A stretch of DNA of 25,904 nt from an uncultured Eggerthellaceae bacterium (GCA_947565915.1 CANOHY010000027.1:1-25904), one strand, 5' to 3'; counted from the first letter of the stretch, positions 1-6,822 are shown. A program made the numbers and translations. The notes: generated by a model from the letters alone, not told the origin.

Positions 1-366
1 AAGAAGCTTTATCTTGCGGATACTGGTTTCAGGAACCTTCCGAACGGGTTCTCGGGAGCAGATATCGGATTTCAGCTGGAAAACATCGTGTTTATGGAGC
101 TCAAGCGTAGAGGATACACCGTGCACATTGGGGCCATGCACAATATGGAGGTTGATTTTGTCGCGAAACGAGGAAGCGAGAAGGAGTACTTCCAAGTAAC
201 CAGTTCTCTTCTCGATGAAGCGGTTTATCTGCGCGAACTGGCTCCTCTTGAGGCAATACGGGATTCGTTCCCGAAAACGATTCTCGCGCTCGACGGATGG
301 CGATCAGGTGTTACTCCATCAGGAATAAGAATCCGAGGAATTCAGGAGTGGCTGCTTGGTAGCTGA
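1..366 (+). CDS. DUF4143-type AAA ATPase, C-terminal fragment (5' end outside window)
   Basis: An open frame runs in from the left edge and stops with TGA at 364-366, giving the last 121 residues of a larger protein. It begins KKLYLADTGFRN and continues with LENIVFMELKRRGYTVHIG and VDFVAKRG. These match the DUF4143 C-terminal, nuclease-like domain found behind AAA ATPase domains: the 'YLADTGLRN', 'LENxVYxELxRRGY' and 'EIDFVA' signatures. Family members are about 400 residues long, so the P-loop ATPase half is missing here only because the window starts inside the gene. Their function is poorly defined; some are linked to mobile or defence-like accessory loci. An internal ATG at 88 is not the real start, since the conserved domain extends upstream of it. 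The neighbour on the right is convergent. Confidence 0.85.
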   Translation, partial: KKLYLADTGFRNLPNGFSGADIGFQLENIVFMELKRRGYTVHIGAMHNMEVDFVAKRGSEKEYFQVTSSLLDEAVYLRELAPLEAIRDSFPKTILALDGWRSGVTPSGIRIRGIQEWLLGS

Positions 367-505
367 TATGCGCCGAACCACGTCTTCGCAATGCGCCAAC
401 GCCTGCGAACTACCGAAACGGTACGCCGTTATCAGGGCAACGTGGCCTCGTCCTTGCGGAGTCGGGGACCGAGAGTCTAGCGAACCAACCTCTTGACTCC
501 TCGTT

Positions 506-1390
506 TTAGCCTTTGCTGCGCTTTGAGATGGCTGGCCAGGATTTCACGAATATGCCAAGCAAAACCAAGAATGCCCCAAATAAGACAAGGGGAGAAGGCG
601 CATCGGCTGCGAAGGCCCAGGCGGCAAGCACGCCCACGGGAAGTTCGCTCGAGGCCATGATGGATACCATGCCAGGTGAGAGCTTGGGGCTTGCGTAGTT
701 GATGAGCGAGGTTGGCAACAGGATGCCCAAAATCGAGAGCGCAAGAGCAAATATCCACGCATGTGCATCGCCCAGCGAAGTTGCGTATGCTGCTGGGTTC
801 GCAAGCGACGTTATAGCTATGCCCCCAACGGCCAGCATGGTGGTGCGTAGCTCGGTGGGCTGGTCGGTGGCGATTCGCCCCGAAAGGTACAGGTAGAGGG
901 CATAGGCGAAGGCCGACCCGATGCCGAAAGCAATCCCTTTGGGATCGAGGTGGTCGAGTGGTCCGTCGAAGAGCCCCGCGGCAAAGCAGGTACCCACCAG
1001 CACGATGGCGATGGCAATGACCGACGAGCGCGTGGGCAAATGCCGCTCCACCACGCATTCTATGAGCACCGACACCCAAACGTATTGGAACAGCAGCGTG
1101 AGCGCCAAGGCGCTGGGCAAAAGCGATACGGCAGTGTAATAGCAAATGGAGGTGAAGCCAGTGCACACGCCTAGCAGCGCCATTTGTAGCAGCGACCTCG
1201 CGCGCGGCATGCGAACGCGTCGTATCAGGCAATAGGCGAATCCGGCCACGAAGGCAAGGATGTATTGAAGCGGCAGGAACGTAGAAGGGAAGACCCCTAT
1301 GTTGGCAGCGGCTTTGATGACCGGCACGATGAATCCGTAGCTCGAGCCGGCGATGAATACGAGCAGGGGATTGGCAATACTTGCTCTCAA
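506..1390 (-). CDS. EamA/DMT-family transporter (10 membrane helices)
   Basis: A 294-residue hydrophobic protein with two repeated EamA halves (roughly residues 1-140 and 150-290), each of about five membrane helices. The N-terminal half has the typical SSYGFIVPVIKAA start, and the second half has GSAFAYALYLYLSGR and ASSELPVGVLAAW, which match the drug/metabolite transporter superfamily. It probably exports a small metabolite or amino acid; the substrate cannot be read from the sequence. The start is TTG at 1390, preceded at a good distance by AGAGGG. It lies 46 bp downstream of the flavin-binding protein gene on the same strand and is probably the last gene of a rhodanese-flavoprotein-exporter group. 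The gene to its left is convergent, and the 139 bp between them hold no clear terminator. Confidence 0.88.
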   Translation of the reverse strand: MRASIANPLLVFIAGSSYGFIVPVIKAAANIGVFPSTFLPLQYILAFVAGFAYCLIRRVRMPRARSLLQMALLGVCTGFTSICYYTAVSLLPSALALTLLFQYVWVSVLIECVVERHLPTRSSVIAIAIVLVGTCFAAGLFDGPLDHLDPKGIAFGIGSAFAYALYLYLSGRIATDQPTELRTTMLAVGGIAITSLANPAAYATSLGDAHAWIFALALSILGILLPTSLINYASPKLSPGMVSIMASSELPVGVLAAWAFAADAPSPLVLFGAFLVLLGIFVKSWPAISKRSKG

Positions 1391-1436
1391 GGTTCCCTCT
1401 TAGTTGGTTGCTGAACAGTGAGGGAAAGGATATCGC

Positions 1437-1847
1437 TTACGAGAGCAGGGCGCCAGCCTCTTCGCCGGGCGTGATCGAGTACACCTCATCCACGTGCAGC
1501 CAGCAGACCCCTTTGGAATAGTAGTCATAGCCCATACTGCTCAGAATTTGGTGAACTTGAGCGGCGATGGCTTCGTAACGGGGGCCTTCGTTCTCGTACG
1601 TCACGGTCCCCTTCACCTGATAGCCGTGCGTCTCGTCCCACGCGCTCACGGCCATCTTCGATCCGGCCTCGATGTTGGCGAGCGTCTTGAGCATGTACTG
1701 GTCCGAGATCATCACAGTCTCGTCGTCGTATGCCTGCTTCATGGAGCAGCACACCACATTGGGCATGCCGTTGCCGTCGGCCGTTGCAACCGCCACCGCA
1801 TACACGTTGTTGATGAGGTCCATGCAATCTTGCGACATCTTTGCCAT
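1437..1847 (-). CDS. Pyridoxamine 5'-phosphate oxidase-like flavin-binding protein
   Basis: A 136-residue protein starting at ATG 1847 behind AAGGAG. The segment VYAVAVATADGNGMPNVVCCSM followed by MISDQYMLKTLANIE and a later KMAVSAWD strand is the usual split-barrel fold of the PNPOx-like family, whose members bind FMN, F420 or heme. The 'ATADGNGMPNV' turn is the typical first-strand signature. These short versions in anaerobes are usually putative FMN-binding reductases of unknown substrate, and true pyridoxine biosynthesis is unlikely at this length. It sits between the rhodanese gene (128 bp upstream) and the DMT transporter gene (46 bp downstream), all on the minus strand, so co-transcription is plausible. 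An open frame continues upstream to 2084, but that extension has no protein character and lacks a ribosome site. Confidence 0.85.
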   Translation of the reverse strand: MAKMSQDCMDLINNVYAVAVATADGNGMPNVVCCSMKQAYDDETVMISDQYMLKTLANIEAGSKMAVSAWDETHGYQVKGTVTYENEGPRYEAIAAQVHQILSSMGYDYYSKGVCWLHVDEVYSITPGEEAGALLS

Positions 1848-1975
1848 CGTGGCTCCTTCGCCGAAGCTGTTCGCTGCTTTTCTCGCTAGGCAACAGTGTA
1901 GCGAGCAATGCGGATGATTGCTTGGAGAACACCGGCGAAGGCTATGCGAACCTTTGGGCGCTGGCGGGATGCCCG

Positions 1976-2335
1976 TCAGATGGCCGAGGTGTCGATGGGG
2001 CGCGAATCGTCCGAGATCCAATCGACCCAACTGCCCTCGTAGCAGCGTTGGTTGGAGTAGCCTTTCGATTCCAGCAAGTCGCAAGCTTCCTTGGCGAGGC
2101 CACCGTTGTAGCAGTACACGATGAAGGTCGTCTCGGGCGCAAGGTGCGCCTCCTCGAACTTGCGAACGAAGTAGTCGGCGGTGTCCTCGTCGGCCTCCTT
2201 CGCCTTGATGAGCTCTATCGAGATGGCGCCGGGAATGCGGCTTTCCTCGTACATGAAGTCAGGGCGAACATCCACGATGGGCAGCTTGCCAAGGTTGTCG
2301 AGCACGTAATCGGCGGTAACTATCTGGTAGGTCAT
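1976..2335 (-). CDS. Single-domain rhodanese-like protein
   Basis: A 119-residue single rhodanese domain starting at ATG 2335 behind a strong AAGGAGG. The fold is recognisable from PIVDVRPDFMYEESRIPGAISI (the 'DVR..EY..GHIPGAI' region), TTFIVYCYNGGLAKEAC (active-site loop with Cys75) and YEGSWVDWI (the usual 'GG...W' end). Rhodaneses carry sulfane sulfur on the active-site Cys. Here the loop reads C-Y-N-G-G-L-A, whereas active sulfurtransferases normally have Arg then Ser/Thr at the positions held by Leu and Ala, so activity or substrate may differ. An acidic insertion (KAKEADEDTADYF) lies mid-domain. It heads a minus-strand group with the flavin-binding protein and exporter, and a short palindrome lies 44-60 bp upstream of its start. 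Confidence 0.88.
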   Translation of the reverse strand: MTYQIVTADYVLDNLGKLPIVDVRPDFMYEESRIPGAISIELIKAKEADEDTADYFVRKFEEAHLAPETTFIVYCYNGGLAKEACDLLESKGYSNQRCYEGSWVDWISDDSRPIDTSAI

Positions 2336-2378
2336 AGGGGCCTCCTTGCCTTGGGTGACGATGCCTAAAAACGGGGCA

Positions 2379-2395
2379 GTCATCAACAAGATGAC
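2379..2395 (-). promoter_or_regulatory. Small palindrome upstream of the rhodanese gene
   Basis: GTCATC and GATGAC form a perfect 6-bp inverted repeat around a 5-nt centre, 44-60 bp upstream of the rhodanese start. It could be an operator or an RNA hairpin in the leader. No convincing -35/-10 pair was found beside it. Between 2396 and 2550 I see no gene. Confidence 0.3.
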
Positions 2396-2550
2396 GCTTT
2401 CGCAATGATAGCGACCACCTGCGAGATGCCCGTTTCGAGACGCTCTTTGAAAGGAGATGCTTGGGCGTTCGTTTCCGATTCGTGAACGAGCGGCTCTTTC
2501 CGCCTTCGAGCTATTTGCTCTTTTTTCGTGAAGCGGGCCGCGTGCATGGA

Positions 2551-2556
2551 TATAAT
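2551..2556 (+). promoter_or_regulatory. Probable -10 box for the MFS transporter gene
   Basis: A perfect TATAAT lies about 170 bp upstream of the MFS start codon. The -35 position has no good TTGACA match, so promoter strength is uncertain. If used, transcription would start near 2563 and give a leader of about 160 nt that contains the hairpin at 2595-2675. Confidence 0.4.
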
Positions 2557-2594
2557 TCCCAAGCAATCGAATAAGAACCGCAAACGACACATGT

Positions 2595-2697
2595 GGCGCT
2601 GCGGCGCGTAAATCTGATCACGGCACAGGGGCGATTCGAGACTCGTGATCTTCGCGATTTACGTGCTGTGGCGCCTCGTTGCCTGCTCGGTCGCCCC
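2595..2697 (+). promoter_or_regulatory. Structured 5' leader of the MFS gene (long hairpin, possible pseudoknot)
   Basis: Positions 2595-2614 pair without interruption with 2656-2675: 20 pairs, of which 16 are Watson-Crick and 4 are G-U. After a small asymmetric bulge (T2615 against 2651-2655), 2616-2623 pair with 2643-2650, ending in one G-U. The G-U pairs would be A-C mismatches on the other strand, so the fold is better as plus-strand RNA, the transcript direction of the MFS gene. Loop bases GGGGCGA (2628-2634) are exactly complementary to TCGCCCC (2691-2697) just past the stem, allowing a 7-bp pseudoknot. The ribosome site (GGGAGG, 2715-2720) follows 18 nt later. I do not recognise a known riboswitch class. 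It may be a cis-regulatory RNA. Confidence 0.55.
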
Positions 2698-2725
2698 CCC
2701 CATCGCCACGGAAAGGGAGGAAACC

Positions 2726-4246
2726 TTGACCGACGTACATCTTGGCAGCGACCAACCTGCCGCCTCGAGCGCAAAGGCGCGCAAGCCAGCTGCCATTCTC
2801 TTCGTCGCAGCATTCGCGGCATTCCTTGCCACCTTCAACGAAACGTTCCTCAATGTGGGTTTCGCTCCCATCATGGAAAGCCTGTCGGTGGATGTGTCCA
2901 CCGTCCAATGGCTTGCCACCGCTTATATGCTAGGCGCGGCCGTCATGGTGCCCGTATCGGCGTTCGCCTATCGCTCCATCCCCACGCGCCCGCTATTCTG
3001 CGCTACAACCGCGCTGCTCGTGATTGGGTCCGTGATTGGAGGCTTGGCGCAAACCTTCGCCGTGCTGCTCATCGGCCGCATCGTCCAGGCACTCGGCACG
3101 GGGATGCTCATTCCCATCGGGATGAACATCACTCTGGAAATCGCCCCGCGCGAGAAGCTGGGCACCTATATGGGAATCATGGGTGCCATGACCACGCTGG
3201 GCCCCTCGTCCAGCGTCATCCTCGCTGGGCTCATCCTGGCTGTCGCCGATTGGTCCATGCTGCTTTGGGTCTTCGCAGCGCTCTCCGCACTTTGCTTCCT
3301 TGCTGGTGCGATAATTCTGCGCGATGTGGCAAAGCTCACTCATCCTCGGCTCGATGCGGTTTCGGTAGCGTTGATTGGCATCGCTCTCGTGGGCATCCTC
3401 TATGGAGTGTCAACCATATTCAGCGGCAGCATAGTCGCGGCGCTTGTGGCTGCTGCCATTGGTGCCTGCGCACTTGCGGTGTTCGTGCGGCGCCAAGGGA
3501 AGCTGGCTGAACCGCTCATCAACTTGCAACCACTGAAGATAGCGCCGTTCACAGTGGGTGTTGTGGCGAACATGCTCTCGCTAATTGCCATTTTCGCAAT
3601 GAACATCATCGTGCCCACCTTCATGCAATCGGCTTTGGGCACTCCAGCCCTTGTTGCGTCGCTCACGCTGTTCCCCGCCATCCTGTGCTCGTGCGCCGTG
3701 TCGCCCTTGGCGGGACGCATCTACGACAAGCATGGCCCCGGCTTCATATTGCCGCTGGGCTTTGCGTGCATCGCAGTGTTCTCGGTTCTCACCAGTGCCT
3801 TTATCGCGACGGCAAGCCCCTTCGTTCTAGCTCTTCTCTACATACCGGTAATCTGCGGATCTGCCCTCGTCATCGGTCCCGTGCAGAGCTTTGCGCTCTC
3901 GAAGCTGACGTACGAGCAGAATCCCCACGGAGTCACCATCATGTCTACTGGTTTTCAGATAGCCGGATGCATAGGGTCCTCGGTATTCACCGGCGTCTAC
4001 GCGGCCGTGAGCGCGGGGAGCATCGCCCAAGGCATCGCTTTCACGGAAGCTGCCGCTCAAGGGATGCTGGTTGCTGGCGCGCTGGTGGGAGTAGTTGGGG
4101 CTGCTGGTTTTGTACTTGCGTTGTGGATTCGGCGCCAGGCTGCTAAGCCCGCGGCTCAGGAAACGCAAGACTGGGAACAAAGCCAAGTCCAGAAAGCCGC
4201 GCGCGAATCTAGCATGCCCGCAGAGGCCACCCTGGCATCTATTTGA
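2726..4246 (+). CDS. MFS transporter, DHA2 (EmrB/QacA-like) drug:H+ antiporter family
   Basis: A 506-residue protein with about 14 predicted membrane helices, the usual size and helix number for DHA2 multidrug antiporters. Recognisable pieces are FNETFLNVGFAPIMESL in helix 1, VQWLATAYMLGAAVMVPVSAF in helix 2, LLIGRIVQALGTGMLIPI (motif B region, with the conserved Arg), TTLGPSSSVILAG (motif C, where the second part of the usual GPxxGG is altered) and LAGRIYDKHGPG (motif A-like loop). It probably exports toxic compounds using the proton gradient; the substrate is unknown. I place the start at TTG 2726 because AAAGGGAGG sits directly upstream; an ATG at 2645 would begin inside the leader hairpin. 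The gene is followed by 95 bp and then the convergent toxin gene. Confidence 0.88.
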   Translation: MTDVHLGSDQPAASSAKARKPAAILFVAAFAAFLATFNETFLNVGFAPIMESLSVDVSTVQWLATAYMLGAAVMVPVSAFAYRSIPTRPLFCATTALLVIGSVIGGLAQTFAVLLIGRIVQALGTGMLIPIGMNITLEIAPREKLGTYMGIMGAMTTLGPSSSVILAGLILAVADWSMLLWVFAALSALCFLAGAIILRDVAKLTHPRLDAVSVALIGIALVGILYGVSTIFSGSIVAALVAAAIGACALAVFVRRQGKLAEPLINLQPLKIAPFTVGVVANMLSLIAIFAMNIIVPTFMQSALGTPALVASLTLFPAILCSCAVSPLAGRIYDKHGPGFILPLGFACIAVFSVLTSAFIATASPFVLALLYIPVICGSALVIGPVQSFALSKLTYEQNPHGVTIMSTGFQIAGCIGSSVFTGVYAAVSAGSIAQGIAFTEAAAQGMLVAGALVGVVGAAGFVLALWIRRQAAKPAAQETQDWEQSQVQKAARESSMPAEATLASI

Positions 4247-4341
4247 AGAAGGCTCCTGTGCTCGATAAGGGACGCATGGTGGGAATTATCAACCGCTCCA
4301 ACATACAATGTCCTCGGGATTTTGCCCAGATGCGGCTTATG

Positions 4342-4632
4342 TCACCTGAAGATCTCGTCGTGCGTTCCAGTGCGCTCGAAGAAAGCGGTCATGCCGTTCG
4401 ATGACCAGACAACGAGCCAATTGCCGATATTTGCCACATGGCATTCATATCTTCCCTTCCAGGCGCCTTGTAGGGTGTGCATGTTGTGATGCCTGCGTAG
4501 TTCGTCGCGAGATTCATCGGTATCGGTCGCTACCAGCCTGATAACCTCATGCAGCTCGTGTAAGGGAAGATGCTTCTTCTTGCATCTCTTGTAATCGCGC
4601 TTGAATTGCGTGCCGTATTCAACCTCCAGCAT
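4342..4632 (-). CDS. YafQ-type toxin of a type II toxin-antitoxin system
   Basis: A 96-residue basic protein of the YafQ/RelE family, ribosome-dependent mRNA interferases. The segments FKRDYKRCKKK, LQGAWKGRYECHV, NWLVVW and RTGTHDEIF align with E. coli YafQ as I remember it, including the histidine before LQG, the CHV histidine, and the C-terminal histidine and phenylalanine of THxxxF. The Asp preceding the conserved Trp in YafQ is Asn here, a possible change in activity. The start is taken as ATG 4632, one base past the antitoxin stop and served by GAGGA inside the end of the antitoxin gene. A TTG at 4650 would overlap the antitoxin but has no ribosome site. The order antitoxin then toxin, with coupling, is classic for dinJ-yafQ. 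Confidence 0.9.
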   Translation of the reverse strand: MLEVEYGTQFKRDYKRCKKKHLPLHELHEVIRLVATDTDESRDELRRHHNMHTLQGAWKGRYECHVANIGNWLVVWSSNGMTAFFERTGTHDEIFR

Positions 4633-4633
4633 G

Positions 4634-4912
4634 TTATTTTTCGTCCTCAAGAGAGGAAATCATTTCATCGACTGAGGCGAACCTACCGGGTTTTCCAGAA
4701 GCAAAGAATGCGTCCGCCTCCTCGATAGCCTTGCGCGATTCGTAATTTGGTTCGGGCATGGAAAAATCGAGCGGGATGCGACGTTCGCGAATCATCTGCT
4801 TGTAGAATGCGCGCGTTACGGACGAAAGATCGAATCCGAAATAGTCTGCTATTTCAGCTGCTTGTTCTTTTTCGGTGCTATCGATTCGTATGGTCACTGT
4901 AGATGCTGTCAT
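4634..4912 (-). CDS. RelB/DinJ-family antitoxin
   Basis: A 92-residue acidic protein. Residues 1-45 form the ribbon-helix-helix DNA-binding region: STVTIRIDSTEKEQAAEIADYFGFDLSSVTRAFY is the DinJ/RelB signature, in which the first strand contacts DNA. The C-terminal part (KAIEEADAFFASG, ending SVDEMISSLEDEK) is the flexible toxin-neutralising tail. The start is ATG 4912 with AGGAG at the right distance; an ATG five codons further upstream lacks a site. It neutralises the YafQ-type toxin encoded next to it and normally represses its own promoter alone and together with the toxin. Palindromes overlapping a TATAAT lie immediately upstream (4937-4963). The AT-rich flank contrasts with the GC-rich genes on either side, consistent with acquisition as a small module. 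Confidence 0.92.
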   Translation of the reverse strand: MTASTVTIRIDSTEKEQAAEIADYFGFDLSSVTRAFYKQMIRERRIPLDFSMPEPNYESRKAIEEADAFFASGKPGRFASVDEMISSLEDEK

Positions 4913-4936
4913 GAAAACTCCTAACAATATAATGGA

Positions 4937-4963
4937 ATGTAATTATAACATATTACATTGTAA
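4937..4963 (-). promoter_or_regulatory. Probable toxin-antitoxin promoter and antitoxin operator
   Basis: ATGTAAT and ATTACAT form a perfect 7-bp inverted repeat (4937-4943 and 4952-4958) around an 8-nt centre that includes TATAAT on the minus strand. A second palindrome, TTACA-T-TGTAA (4953-4963), overlaps its outer arm. The site ends 25 bp upstream of the antitoxin start. A ribbon-helix-helix antitoxin binding here would cover the -10 box, the usual autoregulation arrangement. The -35 element is not clear. Confidence 0.6.
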
Positions 4964-4994
4964 GTATAATAAAAGAAGCGGAGCATATTGGAAT

Positions 4995-5049
4995 GTTCTA
5001 TTTGACATATAACGATTGTCTTTTTAAAATGATCTATATCGAATAGAAC
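4995..5049 (+). promoter_or_regulatory. GntR gene promoter flanked by an inverted repeat
   Basis: TTGACA (5002-5007), a 17-bp spacer and TAAAAT (5025-5030) make a near-consensus sigma-70 promoter pointing to the GntR gene. It is bracketed by GTTCTATT (4995-5002) and AATAGAAC (5042-5049), a perfect 8-bp inverted repeat with arms 39 bp apart, one at the -35 box and one just after the expected start point. This is a plausible autoregulatory operator. The stretch is AT-rich, unlike the genes around it. Confidence 0.6.
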
Positions 5050-5077
5050 AATACTGCAAAAGAAGGGACTGGTCGTC

Positions 5078-5596
5078 GTGATCGTATCTATAGACGAATG
5101 CTCGTCCACGCCGCTGTATAAGCAGATTCACGACCAAATCGTCGCTGGAATTGCCATGGGCGAGCTCGAGCCGGGCATGTCGCTTCCCTCGGTGCGCTCT
5201 CTTGCAAGCGATCTCGGGATCAACCTGCACACCGTGAACAAAGCCTATGCGGTCCTCCGTGACGAGGGTTACGTTCAGATGCGAGGGCGCGCCGGTGCGG
5301 TCATAAGCGAGCCGAGCGACGCGTCGCGGGCCGACAAAAACCGCAGGTCGCTGGAAGAGGTGGAAGGCGACTTGTTCAAGCTGGCGCTTATCTATCGGGC
5401 TTGCGGGGGCACGCGAGGGCAATTCCTCGAATGCGCAGCAGCCCAAGCCGCCCGTGCCTATGGGGCCGTTGGGGTGGACAAGCGCGAAGACGCATCAGCC
5501 AAGCGCTCGAAGAAGCGCTGCGCCCGCACGTCAGGAAACGCCGCGAAATGCGCTACTGGCGGTCTATCCGCAGACGCTTCAGCGCAAGGGGCCTGA
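5078..5596 (+). CDS. GntR-family regulator, YtrA subfamily
   Basis: A 172-residue protein starting at GTG 5078, with AAGGG 10 bp upstream. Residues 1-75 are a winged helix-turn-helix: TPLYKQIHDQIVAGIAMGELEPGMSLPSVRSLASDLGINLHTVNKAYAVLRDEGYVQMRGRAGAVI is the classic GntR domain. There is no large effector domain, only a short region (EEVEGDLFKLALIYRACGGTRGQFLE) like the helical tail of YtrA regulators. The last 45 or so residues (DKREDASAKRSKKR onwards) look like poor-quality protein and may reflect a frameshifted or drifting 3' end. The stop is 4 bp before the start of the DUF1648 membrane protein gene, so the two form an operon, a common pairing in which the regulator controls the membrane protein. 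Confidence 0.88.
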   Translation: MIVSIDECSSTPLYKQIHDQIVAGIAMGELEPGMSLPSVRSLASDLGINLHTVNKAYAVLRDEGYVQMRGRAGAVISEPSDASRADKNRRSLEEVEGDLFKLALIYRACGGTRGQFLECAAAQAARAYGAVGVDKREDASAKRSKKRCARTSGNAAKCATGGLSADASAQGA

Positions 5597-5600
5597 GATC

Positions 5601-6719
5601 ATGCAGGCCACGGACCCAACCATATATGCTCTACTGGGGCTGGTGCTGCTCTTTCTTCCCATCACGGGTGCGCTTATGGCGGCGACGCCCTATCTCATGC
5701 CGAAGCGCGAGTGCTTCGCCGTAACCATTCCCGATGCCGCCTCGAACGACCCTGAAATCCGGCGGCTCAAACGCTCCTTCGCCATTATCGTGGCCGTAGT
5801 CACGTTGGCGCTCTCCGTTATTTGTGGCGCATGCGTCTTCGCAAACCTCGAGCATGCCTTTATAACCGCCCTAATCATCTCCGAATTTGTCCTGTGCTTC
5901 GGAGGCTACGGGCTCATGCTTCGCTTCCGTCGAAAGACAATCGCGCTCAAGCAGGCGCAAGGCTGGAAGGCTCAGTCGGCCAAGCGTGTCGGATTCGTGG
6001 CCGAAGAGCCTGCGCCAAAGCCGATCTCCCAGAAGTGGGACCTTCTGTTTCTCGTTCCCATTATTATCACGGCACTCATCTGCATCGTTGGCTATCCGCT
6101 CATGCCCGAGCGCATCGCCCTTAACACTGACTTATCGGGGCAGGTGAGCAATTGGGCGCAGAAGACGCCACTGGTCGCAGCTTTCCCGGTCTTGTTCGTT
6201 GTGTTCCTCGATGCTTGCTTCGCTTTCTCGCATTGGAGCATCCTGCGCTCGAAAAAGGGCATCGATGCCGCACGTCCTGCGGTGAGTGCTTGGGCCTATG
6301 GAGCATTTGCTCGTGCTCAGAGCATGCTTCTTGTAGGGCTGGGTACCATGCTGTCTTTCATGGGTCCGATTATCGCGCTGTCGTTCATGGACGTCATCAC
6401 CATGATGCAAGCGCTGCTTCCGGTTATGATTATGATGGTCGTCGTGCTGGTGGCGGTCGTCGCGGTCACGATGGTCTATGGGCAGAATGGCGCGCGGCTT
6501 TTACGTCGCATGGAGGAACCCGACTCCATGCCGGTGGACGACGACCGCTACTGGAAGCTGGGCATCTTCTACTGGAACCGCGACGATGCGAGCCTCTTCG
6601 TGCCCGAACGTTTCGGGGTGGGGTGGACCGTGAACCTCGGAAGACCTTCCGCCTGGGCCATCATCGTTGGCTTTGTTGTCGTGACCGCTGCATTCATAGC
6701 TTTTTCGCTCTGCATGTAG
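5601..6719 (+). CDS. DUF1648/DUF5808-domain membrane protein
   Basis: A 372-residue integral membrane protein with about eight predicted helices. The segment PLMPERIALNTDLSGQVSNWAQKT near residues 190-215 is the DUF1648 signature ('LPDRVPTHFNxxGxxDxW'). The C-terminal DDDRYWKLGIFYWNRDDASLFVPERFGVGWTVNLGRP is a typical DUF5808 block. Proteins of this kind sit beside YtrA-type GntR regulators in many Gram-positive bacteria. Some relatives (SdpI) act in immunity or stress signalling at the membrane, but the role here is not known. The start is ATG 5601, 4 bp after the regulator stop, with AGGGG upstream inside the preceding gene. A longer frame from 5454 overlaps the regulator and has no protein character. 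Confidence 0.85.
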   Translation: MQATDPTIYALLGLVLLFLPITGALMAATPYLMPKRECFAVTIPDAASNDPEIRRLKRSFAIIVAVVTLALSVICGACVFANLEHAFITALIISEFVLCFGGYGLMLRFRRKTIALKQAQGWKAQSAKRVGFVAEEPAPKPISQKWDLLFLVPIIITALICIVGYPLMPERIALNTDLSGQVSNWAQKTPLVAAFPVLFVVFLDACFAFSHWSILRSKKGIDAARPAVSAWAYGAFARAQSMLLVGLGTMLSFMGPIIALSFMDVITMMQALLPVMIMMVVVLVAVVAVTMVYGQNGARLLRRMEEPDSMPVDDDRYWKLGIFYWNRDDASLFVPERFGVGWTVNLGRPSAWAIIVGFVVVTAAFIAFSLCM

Positions 6720-6744
6720 CTATGCAACAAAGCGTGTTATTCGG

Positions 6745-6822
6745 ATGGCATGCGGCATCGGCTTCATCGTGGTCGCCGTGCTGTGCCTGGTCTCACTGAG
6801 AAAAGGGCAGCCGACGCAATAG
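6745..6822 (+). CDS. Possible small single-helix membrane peptide
   Basis: ATG 6745 opens a 25-codon frame ending at TAG 6820-6822. It encodes one hydrophobic helix (GIGFIVVAVLCLVSL) followed by a short charged tail (RKGQPTQ). Its codon choice (GGC, ATC, GTG, CTG) resembles neighbouring genes. It starts 25 bp after the DUF1648 gene. No clear ribosome site precedes the ATG, so it may be a remnant rather than a working gene. Confidence 0.25.
   Translation: MACGIGFIVVAVLCLVSLRKGQPTQ

Noticed and set aside
435..505. GGAGTC/GACTCC inverted repeat and a tRNA-like GGTTCG stretch before the DMT gene end
   Set aside because: The arms are short with a long loop, and no acceptor, D or anticodon stem could be built; no tRNA is supported.
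2507..2526. GAGC-TATTT-GCTC followed by T6, resembling a small terminator
   Set aside because: The stem is only four base pairs and it lies upstream of the MFS promoter with no plus-strand gene before it.
2593..3510. A long open frame (305 codons) overlapping the MFS gene
   Set aside because: It is Arg/His-rich with no domain and lies in a shifted frame over a clear membrane transporter; it reflects GC-rich codon bias.
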